DNA of 64,000 nucleotides. Origin: Nocardia crassostreae (lineage in GTDB: Bacteria > Actinomycetota > Actinomycetes > Mycobacteriales > Mycobacteriaceae). The stretch is taken from contig NZ_BDCH01000012.1 in NCBI RefSeq assembly GCF_001613405.1, positions 186,001 to 250,000 on the forward strand, read 5' to 3'. The translations under genes and the position numbers were made by a program. Positions 1 through 7,119 of this stretch are shown here, piece after piece. How positions within the stretch are numbered: the stretch's first letter is position 1; every line of letters begins with the position of its first letter. The notes below the pieces were generated by a model that did no database searches, had not been told where the DNA came from, and worked only from the letters and a program-made list of their open reading frames with translations.

Positions 1-26
1 CGCGCACAGCCATGTCCCGGTACTGG

Positions 27-92
27 TGGGTGAATTGGGCGAAACACCCAGAGCGGACAGGCGTTAACGGGATCTTCACCAACACGCCTGTC
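27..92. repeat. two successive inverted repeats upstream of phoH
   Basis: Two perfect inverted repeats follow each other. TGGGTG at 27-32 pairs with CACCCA at 45-50. GACAGGCGT at 56-64 pairs with ACGCCTGTC at 84-92. The second has a 19-base spacer and no T tract after it, so it is not a typical terminator. They could be operator sites or the end of an upstream transcript. No gene is recognisable between base 1 and 175. Confidence 0.4.
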
Positions 93-175
93 AGTCGGGG
101 AGCCGGAAATCGAATTCGGCGGTAGCGTCGGGGGTGCGGGCCGCGTAGGTGTGGTCCGTACGGGAGGTCCTGATC

Positions 176-229
176 GTGACTGAGCAACTCAGTGCGAGGG
201 GGTCGGCACCTGGCCCTCGGGTCGTTTGA
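176..229 (+). CDS. possible 17-codon leader peptide before phoH
   Basis: A GTG at 176 follows a good Shine-Dalgarno sequence (GGAGG at 163-167, 8 bases away) and opens a 17-codon frame ending in TGA at 227-229, 66 bases before the phoH start. The stop lies inside a small hairpin (219-232). No protein family is recognised. The strong ribosome binding site and the alternative hairpins downstream make a regulatory leader peptide plausible. It could also be a chance frame. Confidence 0.3.
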   Translation: MTEQLSARGSAPGPRVV

Positions 230-289
230 CCCTACGGCCGACCGGCCCAGCGAGAACGCTCGCGCGGTGTCGCGCGAGTGGCAAAGGAG
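219..289 (+). promoter_or_regulatory. phoH leader with mutually exclusive hairpins
   Basis: Three small stems precede the phoH ribosome binding site. GGGTC 219-223 pairs with GACCC 228-232 over the leader-peptide stop. GCGAG 250-254 pairs with CTCGC 259-263. CTCGCGCG 259-266 pairs with CGCGCGAG 271-278. The last two share bases 259-263, so only one can form at a time. The second ends 4 bases before the Shine-Dalgarno AAAGGAG (283-289). The arrangement resembles a translational attenuator; that role is inferred. Confidence 0.4.
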
Positions 290-295
290 CCCACC

Positions 296-1720
296 GTGAC
301 TGATGCACGCTCCGTTACCGCTCCTAGCGGGGACGCCAGCTCCACCCGGAGCCCGCGGACCACGGCCAAGGGAGTTCGCGCCTCGCAGTCGTCGGCGACT
401 CTTCGCCCGAACGACATCGATTCCGGACTGAAGACCTTCGTGGTGGATACGTCGGTGCTGCTTTCGGATCCTTGGGCATTGACCCGCTTCGGCGAGCACC
501 ACGTGGTGCTGCCGCTGGTGGTGATCAGTGAACTAGAGGCCAAACGCCACCATCACGAACTGGGCTGGTTCGCCCGCGAGGCCCTGCGCATGCTGGACGA
601 TCTGCGTCTGGCGCACGGTCGGCTCGATCAGGAGGTGCCGGTCGGCGCCCAGGGTGGCACGCTCCAGGTGGAGCTCAACCACACCGATCCGAACGTCCTG
701 CCCGTCGGATTCCGTACGGACAGCAACGATTCCAGGATTCTCGCCTGTGCGCTGAACATGGCGGCCGAGGGCCGGACCGTGGTGCTGGTGTCCAAGGACA
801 TCCCGCTGCGCGTCAAGGCGAGCGCGGTCGGACTCCAGGCCGACGAGTATCACGCGCAGGATGTCGTCACCTCCGGGTGGACGGGCATGGTGGAGCTCGA
901 TGTGAGCGCCGAAACCGTGGACAAGCTCTACGCGGAAAGCGTGATCGATCTCGACGAAGCCCGGGATCTGCCCTGCCACACCGGAATTCGCATCCTCAGC
1001 GGGCGCAGCAGCGCACTCGGCCGGGTCACTCCGGACAAGCGGGTGCAGCTGGTGCGCGGGGATCGCGAAGCCTTCGGGCTGCACGGGCGCTCCGCCGAGC
1101 AGCGCATCGCCCTGGATCTGCTGCTGGACGAGAGCGTGGGCATCGTCTCGCTGGGCGGCCGGGCGGGTACCGGCAAATCGGTGCTCGCGCTGACCGCGGG
1201 CCTCGAAGCCGTGCTGGAACGGCGCAGCCATCGCAAGGTGGTGGTCTTCCGCCCGCTGTACGCGGTCGGCGGACAGGAACTCGGCTATCTGCCGGGCAGC
1301 GAGAGCGAGAAAATGGGGCCGTGGGCGCAGGCCGTCTTCGACACCCTCGAAGGGCTGGCCAGCCCGGAGGTGATGGAGGAGGTGCAGGCGCGCGGCATGC
1401 TGGAAGTCCTGCCGCTCACCCACATTCGCGGCCGCTCGCTCCACGATTCCTTCGTGATCGTGGACGAGGCGCAGTCCCTCGAACGCAATGTGCTGCTCAC
1501 GGTCCTCAGCCGATTGGGCAGCGGATCGCGGGTCGTGCTCACCCACGATGTCGCCCAGCGCGACAACCTCCGAGTGGGCAGGCACGACGGTGTGGCCGCG
1601 GTGATCGAAAAACTCAAGGGTCACCCGCTGTTCGCGCACGTCACGCTGACCCGCAGCGAGCGCTCGCCGATCGCGGCCCTGGTCACGGAGATGCTCGAGG
1701 AGTACGGGCCGAACGCGTAA
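296..1720 (+). CDS. phoH: PhoH-family ATPase with N-terminal PIN domain
   Basis: This 474-residue protein joins a PIN-type ribonuclease domain ([11 protein letters not shown] near residue 49, with acidic residues further on) to a PhoH-type P-loop ATPase. The Walker A motif GRAGTGKS is near residue 287 and the Walker B motif VIVDEAQ near residue 387. PIN-PhoH proteins (PhoH2) of mycobacteria act as RNA helicase/ribonucleases. GTG at 296 is preferred because AAAGGAG lies 6 bases upstream; a GTG at 278 would put that Shine-Dalgarno inside the gene. No 90-codon PhoAT-like antitoxin is seen upstream, only a 17-codon frame. A strong hairpin follows the stop. In M. tuberculosis phoH2 also neighbours desA2, as a desaturase gene does here. 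Confidence 0.93.
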   Translation: MTDARSVTAPSGDASSTRSPRTTAKGVRASQSSATLRPNDIDSGLKTFVVDTSVLLSDPWALTRFGEHHVVLPLVVISELEAKRHHHELGWFAREALRMLDDLRLAHGRLDQEVPVGAQGGTLQVELNHTDPNVLPVGFRTDSNDSRILACALNMAAEGRTVVLVSKDIPLRVKASAVGLQADEYHAQDVVTSGWTGMVELDVSAETVDKLYAESVIDLDEARDLPCHTGIRILSGRSSALGRVTPDKRVQLVRGDREAFGLHGRSAEQRIALDLLLDESVGIVSLGGRAGTGKSVLALTAGLEAVLERRSHRKVVVFRPLYAVGGQELGYLPGSESEKMGPWAQAVFDTLEGLASPEVMEEVQARGMLEVLPLTHIRGRSLHDSFVIVDEAQSLERNVLLTVLSRLGSGSRVVLTHDVAQRDNLRVGRHDGVAAVIEKLKGHPLFAHVTLTRSERSPIAALVTEMLEEYGPNA

Positions 1721-1739
1721 GGCGGGATGGGGAATAGGG

Positions 1740-1764
1740 ACGGGCCGGGATATCCCCGGCCCGT
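1740..1764 (+). terminator. terminator hairpin after phoH
   Basis: A perfect 10-bp stem, ACGGGCCGGG (1740-1749) with CCCGGCCCGT (1755-1764), closes a 5-base loop 20 bases after the phoH stop. There is only a weak T-rich tail, as is common in actinobacteria. Confidence 0.7.
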
Positions 1765-1770
1765 TCCGTG

Positions 1771-1808
1771 CGGGGTCCGGGGGCGAAGCCCCTGGGAGCC
1801 CCGAGAGT
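1771..1808 (+). repeat. intergenic GGGGGCGAAGCCCC repeat, copy 1
   Basis: A short element with core CCGGGGGCGAAGCCCC and a second GAGCCCC block lies directly after the phoH terminator. A closely similar element occurs at 15151-15195 after the ispH terminator, in the same orientation relative to the preceding gene. It can fold through GGGGC/GCCCC. Its function is unknown; it may be a dispersed intergenic repeat. Confidence 0.55.
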
Positions 1809-1903
1809 TGGATCTATCCACGCGGTCCGATCGGGCAAATCCCTGGCGTGTATTTTACTTCACATTGCTCAGGGTATATTCCAGGTAAATTCCTGCTCGG
1901 CTG

Positions 1904-1939
1904 ACAATTCGGTGATCTCTGTGTATTTCGCCGAATTGT
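1904..1939 (+). promoter_or_regulatory. inverted repeat upstream of LGFP lipoprotein
   Basis: ACAATTCGG (1904-1912) is repeated inverted as CCGAATTGT (1931-1939). It sits in an unusually AT-rich stretch (about 1840-1940) that ends 37 bases before the lipoprotein start. This is the likely promoter region. The repeat could be an operator or an mRNA hairpin. Confidence 0.4.
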
Positions 1940-1975
1940 TGCCGAGTGTCGGCCTGAATATCCGAGAGGATGGAA

Positions 1976-2512
1976 ATGCACCACTTCGCTCGACGCACGG
2001 CTGGCATCATCGCGGCGGTCGCGGTCGCGACCACGTTCGCCGCGGGTTGCGACAAGGACAGTGACAAGGACTCCAAGTCCGACGCGAGCATGACCACCAC
2101 CGAAATGGCCCCGGCCTCCGAGCCGATGGGCGAGACCGGCGGCGCGAGCGAAACCAAGATCGCCACCCGGGACGGCAGCGAAATCGCCGTCACCGGAGAC
2201 TTTCTCGCCAAGTACAACGAACTCGGCGGCGAATCCGGTCCGCTGGGCGCGCCCACCGGACCGGAGCAGGACGCGCCGGGCGGCGGCAAGGTGCAGGAGT
2301 TCACCGGCGGCGCGGTCTACGCCACCTCGGCCACCGGCACCCACGTGGTCTGGGGCGAGATCCGCAAGGCCTGGAACGAGAACGGCGGTCCGGGCGGCAA
2401 GCTCGGCTACCCGACCACCGACGAGACGGATATCCCGGGCGGCAAGCAGAGCGATTTCACCGGCGGCACCATCACCTGGGTGGACCAGCAGATCACCGTC
2501 ACCGAGAAGTAG
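1976..2512 (+). CDS. LGFP-repeat cell-envelope lipoprotein
   Basis: This 178-residue lipoprotein begins with a basic, hydrophobic signal peptide ending in a lipobox (FAAGC, cysteine near residue 25), followed by a low-complexity acidic/serine linker. Two LGFP-type repeats follow (LGAPTG near residue 89 and LGYPTT near residue 143). Each has the family's glycine-rich motif with FTGG and a tryptophan or tyrosine. LGFP repeats are found in mycolic-acid bacteria, where they help attach proteins to the cell wall. ATG at 1976 is preferred over ATG at 1970 because the AGAGG Shine-Dalgarno (1965-1969) is then 6 bases away. It is probably a single-gene transcript. Confidence 0.85.
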   Translation: MHHFARRTAGIIAAVAVATTFAAGCDKDSDKDSKSDASMTTTEMAPASEPMGETGGASETKIATRDGSEIAVTGDFLAKYNELGGESGPLGAPTGPEQDAPGGGKVQEFTGGAVYATSATGTHVVWGEIRKAWNENGGPGGKLGYPTTDETDIPGGKQSDFTGGTITWVDQQITVTEK

Positions 2513-2657
2513 CGGCGGTCCGGGACGCGGTGATCGCGTCCCGGAAACCACCGTGACTGTGTGAATGCCCCGCATGAGCCCCATAGCCGCTGTGAATGTG
2601 GGAGCGAAGTGCCCGGGTTTGTTCCGGAGCCTCTACCTTGTGCAGGTGCAGAATGTG

Positions 2658-3503
2658 ATGGCCGACCGCGAACTTCTGGAGTCGCTGGCGGCGGAGGTGG
2701 AATCGAACCTGGTACGTCACACCGCCGCCGCGGCGGAGTGGCAGCCGCACGACCACGTGCCGTGGGACGACGGGCGCAACTTCGCCTTCCTCGGCGGAAC
2801 CGATTGGGAGCCGGGGCAATCCGCGCTGAGCGAGGTCTCCAAGACCGCCCTCACCGTGAGCGTCCTGATTGCCGACAATCTGCCGTCCTACCACCGTGAG
2901 GTCGGCAAGTACCTGCGCATCGGACCCTGGTGGCGCTGGGTCGGCCGCTGGACCGCCGAAGAGAACCGCCACGAAATCCTCATCCGCAACTACCTCATGG
3001 TCACCCGCGCCGTCGACCCCATCGAACTCGAGCGCATGCGCATGGCCCACATGACCGCGGGCTTCCGCCGCCCGGCCATGCACCTGCTCGACGTGCTGGC
3101 CACTTGCGCCTTCGAAGAGGCCGCCGCCGCGGTCCGACACCGCAACACCGAATCCAAGTCCGATGACCCGATCGTGGCCCTCATCGCGTCCCGCATCGCC
3201 GCCGACGACGAACTGCAGGCGGTCTTCTTCGCCAACCTGATCTCCGCCGCGCTCGACCTGGCGCCCGATCAGACCATCCGCGCGATCGCCGACCGCATCG
3301 CCGACTTTCATGTTCCGGTGGTCCAGCTGGCCGATGGTCGCACCAGCGATGAAGTTCTCGCCGCCGCGGGAATCTACGACCCGGCTCGGGAGCCCGAGCT
3401 CGTCTTCAAGCCTCTCCTCGAGCAGTGGGAAGTCTTCACCCGCACGGACTTCGGCGAGGAAGGCGAGAAGGCTCGGGCCGAGCTCGCGCACCTGCGTTCC
3501 TGA
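2658..3503 (+). CDS. desA2: acyl-ACP desaturase-like protein (DesA2 type)
   Basis: The 281-residue protein belongs to the soluble fatty-acid desaturase (ferritin-like) family and most resembles mycobacterial DesA2. The first diiron motif is clear (EENRH, near residue 98). The second, normally D-E-x-R-H, reads DDELQAVF near residue 185 and lacks the histidine. That may mean an altered metal site or loss of desaturase activity. ATG at 2658 gives the expected N-terminus; upstream in-frame codons encode nothing family-like. The ribosome binding site is weak (AGGTG, 9 bases away). The family makes monounsaturated acyl chains on acyl carrier protein, here perhaps mycolate precursors. Its closeness to phoH matches the M. 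tuberculosis order. Confidence 0.8.
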   Translation: MADRELLESLAAEVESNLVRHTAAAAEWQPHDHVPWDDGRNFAFLGGTDWEPGQSALSEVSKTALTVSVLIADNLPSYHREVGKYLRIGPWWRWVGRWTAEENRHEILIRNYLMVTRAVDPIELERMRMAHMTAGFRRPAMHLLDVLATCAFEEAAAAVRHRNTESKSDDPIVALIASRIAADDELQAVFFANLISAALDLAPDQTIRAIADRIADFHVPVVQLADGRTSDEVLAAAGIYDPAREPELVFKPLLEQWEVFTRTDFGEEGEKARAELAHLRS

Positions 3504-3539
3504 CCCTCGCTTCGCTCGGATTACTGCCCTGTGTTCTAT

Positions 3540-3578
3540 CCGCGGACGGTCGGTGCCCCGGTCCTTGTCCGTCCGCGG
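3540..3578. terminator. hairpin between convergent genes
   Basis: CCGCGGACGG (3540-3549) and CCGTCCGCGG (3569-3578) form a perfect 10-bp stem with a 19-base loop. It lies between the ends of the desaturase gene (+) and the epoxide-hydrolase-fold gene (-), so it could end transcription from either side. Confidence 0.5.
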
Positions 3579-3656
3579 TCGGCCTTCACCCTCCGTACGT
3601 GGGGCCTGGCCCTGGTTACGTTCAAAGACATCTTGTGTCCCGGTGGCGATTACGGT

Positions 3657-4079
3657 TCAGCGTGGGAGGAGTGCTCGCGCTACCCCGACGACGCTGCCTC
3701 GCAGGAAGTTCTCCCAGGAGAAGTGGTCGTGCCAGAGGACGATTCGGCCGCCGCGTAGTTCGAAGGTGCCGCAGACCCAGAAGGCGATTTCTATCGGGCC
3801 GACGCGGAGGTAGTCGGTGCGTTCGGTGAGGACGATGTTGTCGCTGGTGGCGGCGATGTGGTGCATGTCGGCGCGGAAGCCGAAGCGGGGGTTGTTGAAC
3901 TGTTTGAGGACCCAGCGGACGCGGTCCAGGCCGCGGACGTCGGGGAGTGAGGTGTTCTTCCAGATGATGCTGGGGTCGGCGAGTTCGAGGGCTTCGTCGA
4001 TGATCTTCATTTCCAGGGCGGCGAAGAATTCCCGCACCGTGGTGATCGCGTCCTGCTGCAGCTCCGGTAAGTCGGACAT
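3657..4079 (-). CDS. limonene-1,2-epoxide hydrolase-like (SnoaL fold) protein
   Basis: The 140-residue protein has the NTF2/SnoaL cone fold typical of limonene-1,2-epoxide hydrolase and the related mycobacterial EphG. The catalytic Arg and Asp are recognisable in LTERTDYL (near residue 87) and the third acidic residue in LWHDHFSW (near residue 118), so hydrolase activity on a small epoxide is plausible. Substrate is unknown. It lies downstream of, and in the same direction as, the TetR regulator (29-base gap), so both may be co-transcribed opposite the FAD monooxygenase. Epoxidation by the monooxygenase followed by hydrolysis would make chemical sense, but this is inference. Confidence 0.75.
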   Translation of the reverse strand: MSDLPELQQDAITTVREFFAALEMKIIDEALELADPSIIWKNTSLPDVRGLDRVRWVLKQFNNPRFGFRADMHHIAATSDNIVLTERTDYLRVGPIEIAFWVCGTFELRGGRIVLWHDHFSWENFLRGSVVGVARALLPR

Positions 4080-4108
4080 GCTCCGACTTTAAGCCGGAAA
4101 CGGGCTGC

Positions 4109-4849
4109 CTACGGCTGTTTTCGGTTGTTGATGAGGGCGCCTACGCCGTCGAGGATGCGGTCTATGCCGTAGTGGAGGGCGTTGTTGCGGCCTTCGCCGC
4201 GGACGGTGGCCTGGTCGGTGAAGGCGGAGACGACATGGGGGTAGCGGTCGCGGTGGGCGGACAGGATGGCGCCGATCTCCTTGACCAGGCGGCCCTCGGC
4301 GTCGCCGTCGGGGGTGGCGCCCGCCTGTTGGACCAGGCCGCGGGCGTGGCCGATGAGGAGGACGACGGTGTCGAGGCGTTCGGCGGCGGTGAGGCCGCTG
4401 TCGGCCAGGGCGGCCAGAGCCGATTCCAGCCAGCTCATCTCATTGGGGCCCATGGGGCGGGCGCCGGTCGATAGTTCCAGGGTCCAGGGGTGGGCCCAGG
4501 CGCGGTCGAAGAAGGTCTGGGCCCAGCTGCGCAGGTAGGCGCGCCACGGGAGTTCCGGGGAATCGGGTTGGTCGGCAGCGGGTTCGGGGGCGGCGCCGAG
4601 GGCGGACTCGAGCATGAGGGCATTGAGTTCGGATTTGCCGGGCACGTAGCGGTAGAGGGCCATCTTCGCGCAGCCGAGGCGTTCGGCCAGGCGCTGCATG
4701 GACAGGTTGGCCAGGCCTTCGGCGTCGGCCAGGGCGACGGCTTCGGTGACTATGCGGTCCAGGGTGAGGGAGGGTTTGGGGCCGCGCTTGGGGCGCGACG
4801 GGGCGCCCCACAGCAGTTCGAGCGTGGTCGGTGCCGGCATGGGCGTCAT
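4109..4849 (-). CDS. TetR-family repressor
   Basis: The 246-residue protein has a TetR helix-turn-helix at residues about 28-75 (including MQRLAERLGCAKMALYRYV) and a C-terminal ligand-binding domain of the TetR_C type found in tetracycline and macrolide responders. It is divergent from the FAD monooxygenase gene, with a perfect 11-bp inverted repeat in the intergenic region. This is the classic layout of a repressor controlling itself and the enzyme. The inducer is unknown. Confidence 0.88.
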   Translation of the reverse strand: MTPMPAPTTLELLWGAPSRPKRGPKPSLTLDRIVTEAVALADAEGLANLSMQRLAERLGCAKMALYRYVPGKSELNALMLESALGAAPEPAADQPDSPELPWRAYLRSWAQTFFDRAWAHPWTLELSTGARPMGPNEMSWLESALAALADSGLTAAERLDTVVLLIGHARGLVQQAGATPDGDAEGRLVKEIGAILSAHRDRYPHVVSAFTDQATVRGEGRNNALHYGIDRILDGVGALINNRKQP

Positions 4850-4874
4850 CCTTCCGGAAAAAGACTTGCGGTGG

Positions 4875-4921
4875 AACTGCGTCCAACATACGTTATTGAT
4901 AAGCGTCCGGTGGACGCAGTT
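4875..4921. promoter_or_regulatory. candidate TetR operator in divergent promoter
   Basis: AACTGCGTCCA (4875-4885) is repeated inverted as TGGACGCAGTT (4911-4921), with 25 bases between. The stretch between them is AT-rich (around CGTTATTGATAA) and probably holds the divergent -10 boxes. The right arm is only 3 bases before the GGAGGA Shine-Dalgarno of the monooxygenase gene, so a bound repressor would block expression. Confidence 0.55.
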
Positions 4922-4939
4922 AATGGAGGAGTCTCAGCT

Positions 4940-6121
4940 ATGCGCAACACGACCGTTCTCATCTCCGGCGCCAGCGTCGCCGGACCGGCGTTGGCCTACT
5001 GGCTGCAGCGGTACGGGTTCGCGGTGACCGTGGTGGAGAAGGCGGCGTCGCTGCGGCCCGGCGGGCAGGTCGTCGACTTCACGGGGGCGACGCATATGAC
5101 GGTGCTCGAGCGCATGGGCATGCGCGAGGACATCGAGGCGCGGCAGACCGGTAAGACGGATATGAGCCTCATCGATGCGAACGAGCGTGAACTGGCGCTC
5201 ATCTCAGGGGATTTCACGGGCGGGGATATCGAGATCCTGCGCGGGGATCTGGCCGAGGTGATGTACAAGCACACCGTGCACGCCTGTGAATATGTTTTCG
5301 GGGACAGCATTTCCGCGCTCACCGAAACGGCGGACGGCGTGCACGTCGAATTCGAGAACATGCCGGGCCGTACATTCGACCTCGTCTTCGGGTGCGATGG
5401 AATCCACTCCCGGGTGCGGAAACTGGCTTTCGGGCCCGAACGGGATTTCGTGCAGCACCGCGGTTACTACTACTGCATTGCCGGGGCATCGCATTGGGAG
5501 GCGCAGGACGGGCCGCGCGAGCGGGCGCATTCCTATGGTTACAACGAGCCGGGGCGGCTGGTGGTTTCGGGCGGATCGAAGGCGGGGCAGATGTATCTGT
5601 TCGCCTCGCCCGAGCTCGAATTCTCGCGTGACGATGTGGCCGAGCAGCAGCGCATCGTGGCCGAGAACTACGCCGGAATGGGGTGGCGGGTGCCGGAAAT
5701 GCTGGCCGAGTTGCCGGAGCTGGACGGTTTCTATCTGGATTCCATCAGCAAGGTGACCATGAAGAGCTTCGTCAAGGGGCGGATCGCGCTGCTCGGCGAT
5801 GCGGGGTACGGGAACACCCTGGCCGGATTCGGGACCGGGTTGGCGGTCGTGGGAGCGTATGTGCTGGCGGGAGAGCTGGCGATCGCCGATGGTGACCATG
5901 CGACGGCCTTCGCTCGCTACGAGGAGATCATGAAGCGCTATCTGCGGATGGCCGATGCCGCCAATGCCGGGCCGTTCCTGGCGCCGAAGACCAAACTCGG
6001 TATCCGGGCGCGGAACTGGTTCCTCGGGTCGCGGCTGTGGAATCTGATGCTGAAGTACACCGATAACGCCAAGAATGACATCGATCTGCGGAACTACCCG
6101 GAAATCATTGCGGCGCGATGA
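4940..6121 (+). CDS. FAD-dependent monooxygenase (PHBH/TetX type)
   Basis: The 393-residue flavoprotein hydroxylase has the N-terminal Rossmann FAD-binding motif (ISGASVAGPALAYWL, residues about 7-21), the mid-protein FGCDGIHSRVR motif (near residue 150) and the C-terminal FAD-binding G-D-A motif (ALLGDAGYGNTLAGFGT, near residue 285). This group uses NAD(P)H and O2 to hydroxylate aromatic or polyketide-like compounds; some members inactivate tetracyclines or rifamycins. ATG at 4940 has GGAGGA 9 bases upstream; the open frame extends further left but without family similarity. The divergent TetR gene probably represses it. Confidence 0.88.
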   Translation: MRNTTVLISGASVAGPALAYWLQRYGFAVTVVEKAASLRPGGQVVDFTGATHMTVLERMGMREDIEARQTGKTDMSLIDANERELALISGDFTGGDIEILRGDLAEVMYKHTVHACEYVFGDSISALTETADGVHVEFENMPGRTFDLVFGCDGIHSRVRKLAFGPERDFVQHRGYYYCIAGASHWEAQDGPRERAHSYGYNEPGRLVVSGGSKAGQMYLFASPELEFSRDDVAEQQRIVAENYAGMGWRVPEMLAELPELDGFYLDSISKVTMKSFVKGRIALLGDAGYGNTLAGFGTGLAVVGAYVLAGELAIADGDHATAFARYEEIMKRYLRMADAANAGPFLAPKTKLGIRARNWFLGSRLWNLMLKYTDNAKNDIDLRNYPEIIAAR

Positions 6122-6181
6122 ATTACGCACAGCAGCGTGCGAGGCATGGCCGCTATTGCCGCCACGCCTCGCGTCCGCTGT

Positions 6182-6268
6182 TCAAACAATGATCCCGATC
6201 GCTGCCAGGAAGGCCTTCGCGCCTACACCGAATAGGGCGACCATACCGTTGACGAATGCAGTCAGCAT
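6182..6268 (-). CDS. 28-residue hydrophobic mini-protein
   Basis: A complete small frame runs from ATG (6266-6268) to TGA (6182-6184). A good Shine-Dalgarno (AAGGA, complement of 6276-6280) stands 7 bases before the start. The peptide starts MLTAF and ends in GIIV. It is almost entirely hydrophobic or glycine/alanine, with one lysine, one asparagine and no acidic residue. It could form a single membrane-spanning or amphipathic helix. Small toxins, leaderless bacteriocins and membrane-protein modulators look like this, but I recognise no family. A CRP/GlxR-like palindrome lies upstream (6327-6344). Confidence 0.55.
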   Translation of the reverse strand: MLTAFVNGMVALFGVGAKAFLAAIGIIV

Positions 6269-6326
6269 TGTTCTTTCCTTTCGTGGAGATACCGCGGATG
6301 CGGATACTCAGCTAATCGGAGGCAAT

Positions 6327-6344
6327 GCGTGACGCGTTTCACGC
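6327..6344. promoter_or_regulatory. CRP/GlxR-like palindrome
   Basis: GCGTGA-N6-TCACGC is a perfect palindrome that fits the CRP-family consensus TGTGA-N6-TCACA with one change per side. It lies about 60 bases upstream of the mini-protein start and 39 bases past the lipoprotein stop. It is a plausible site for the cAMP receptor regulator of actinobacteria. Confidence 0.4.
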
Positions 6345-6382
6345 GAGTCGGAAAATTCGAGAAATCGGTTGCCGACCTCGGG

Positions 6383-7036
6383 CTACCGCGTCGTGGTCGG
6401 CGGAATGCCGCGCGGCGCGACCCCGGCCGAATTCACCACGCGGCTGCTCTCCTTCGAAACGAAGAACGAATCACCGGACTCCACATGGCCGCAACTGATA
6501 CCCACCTCGCGGGAAACGCACTTGTAGCCGCCGATCTGCAGCGAGGAGCCGTAGGGCAGGGCGGGGGAGTCCGCGCGGCCGTAGAACAGCGGGCTGACCT
6601 CACAGCTGAACCCGGCGCCGCTCTGGCCGATGCTGAAGGCGGGCATGGGAGCCTGGGAATGCTCGGGTTTCACGCACGCCTGCTCACCCGCCGGAATCGC
6701 CGCGAGCTTGCCCTGGCAGCCGATATCGATGGTGCCGACGCCATTGGACACCGGCTTGTCGAAGATCGCGCAGTGGATATTGCCGCTCGGAGTCTGGAAG
6801 AAGTAGCCCTTCGCCCCGGCGATGCTCTCGTCCTGTCGGTACTCCGTCGGATCCGCCGCCTCCCCGCCGTCGATGCTGACGGTGGTGCTGGTCGGCGGCG
6901 CGGTGGTCGTGGTGGCGGTGCTGGTCGTGGTGGCCGGAGTGGTCTCCGGATGATTCTGATGCTCGCTGCCCGAGGAGCAGCCGGTGAGCAGCGCCACCAG
7001 AGTCGTCACCGCTGCGGCGGCAACCCGTGCGTTCAC
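6383..7036 (-). CDS. secreted lipoprotein, DUF6636-like
   Basis: The 217-residue protein has a short signal peptide and lipobox (LLTGC, cysteine near residue 18). A Thr/Pro-rich linker (residues about 27-60) follows, then a globular domain with six cysteines and the phrase TPSGNIHCAI. That phrase resembles the actinobacterial DUF6636 domain, whose function is unknown. GTG at 7036 was chosen because it follows AAGGGG and begins the signal peptide; longer frames upstream are not signal-like. It lies 83 bases after fum on the same strand. Confidence 0.7.
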   Translation of the reverse strand: MNARVAAAAVTTLVALLTGCSSGSEHQNHPETTPATTTSTATTTTAPPTSTTVSIDGGEAADPTEYRQDESIAGAKGYFFQTPSGNIHCAIFDKPVSNGVGTIDIGCQGKLAAIPAGEQACVKPEHSQAPMPAFSIGQSGAGFSCEVSPLFYGRADSPALPYGSSLQIGGYKCVSREVGISCGHVESGDSFFVSKESSRVVNSAGVAPRGIPPTTTR

Positions 7037-7119
7037 GTAATCCCCTTCGGAGACCGGTAGATCCGGCGAAGAACCGTTGTCGGGGAGGACGTTAGCCGAC
7101 GGACTGCCGCCGCGCCGTA

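Noticed and set aside
533..1639. Long minus-strand open frame across phoH
   Set aside because: It is the antisense of phoH, has no family similarity, and arises from GC-rich codon structure.
6075..6332. Plus-strand frame over the mini-protein
   Set aside because: It lacks a ribosome binding site, overlaps the end of the monooxygenase gene and reads like shadow coding.
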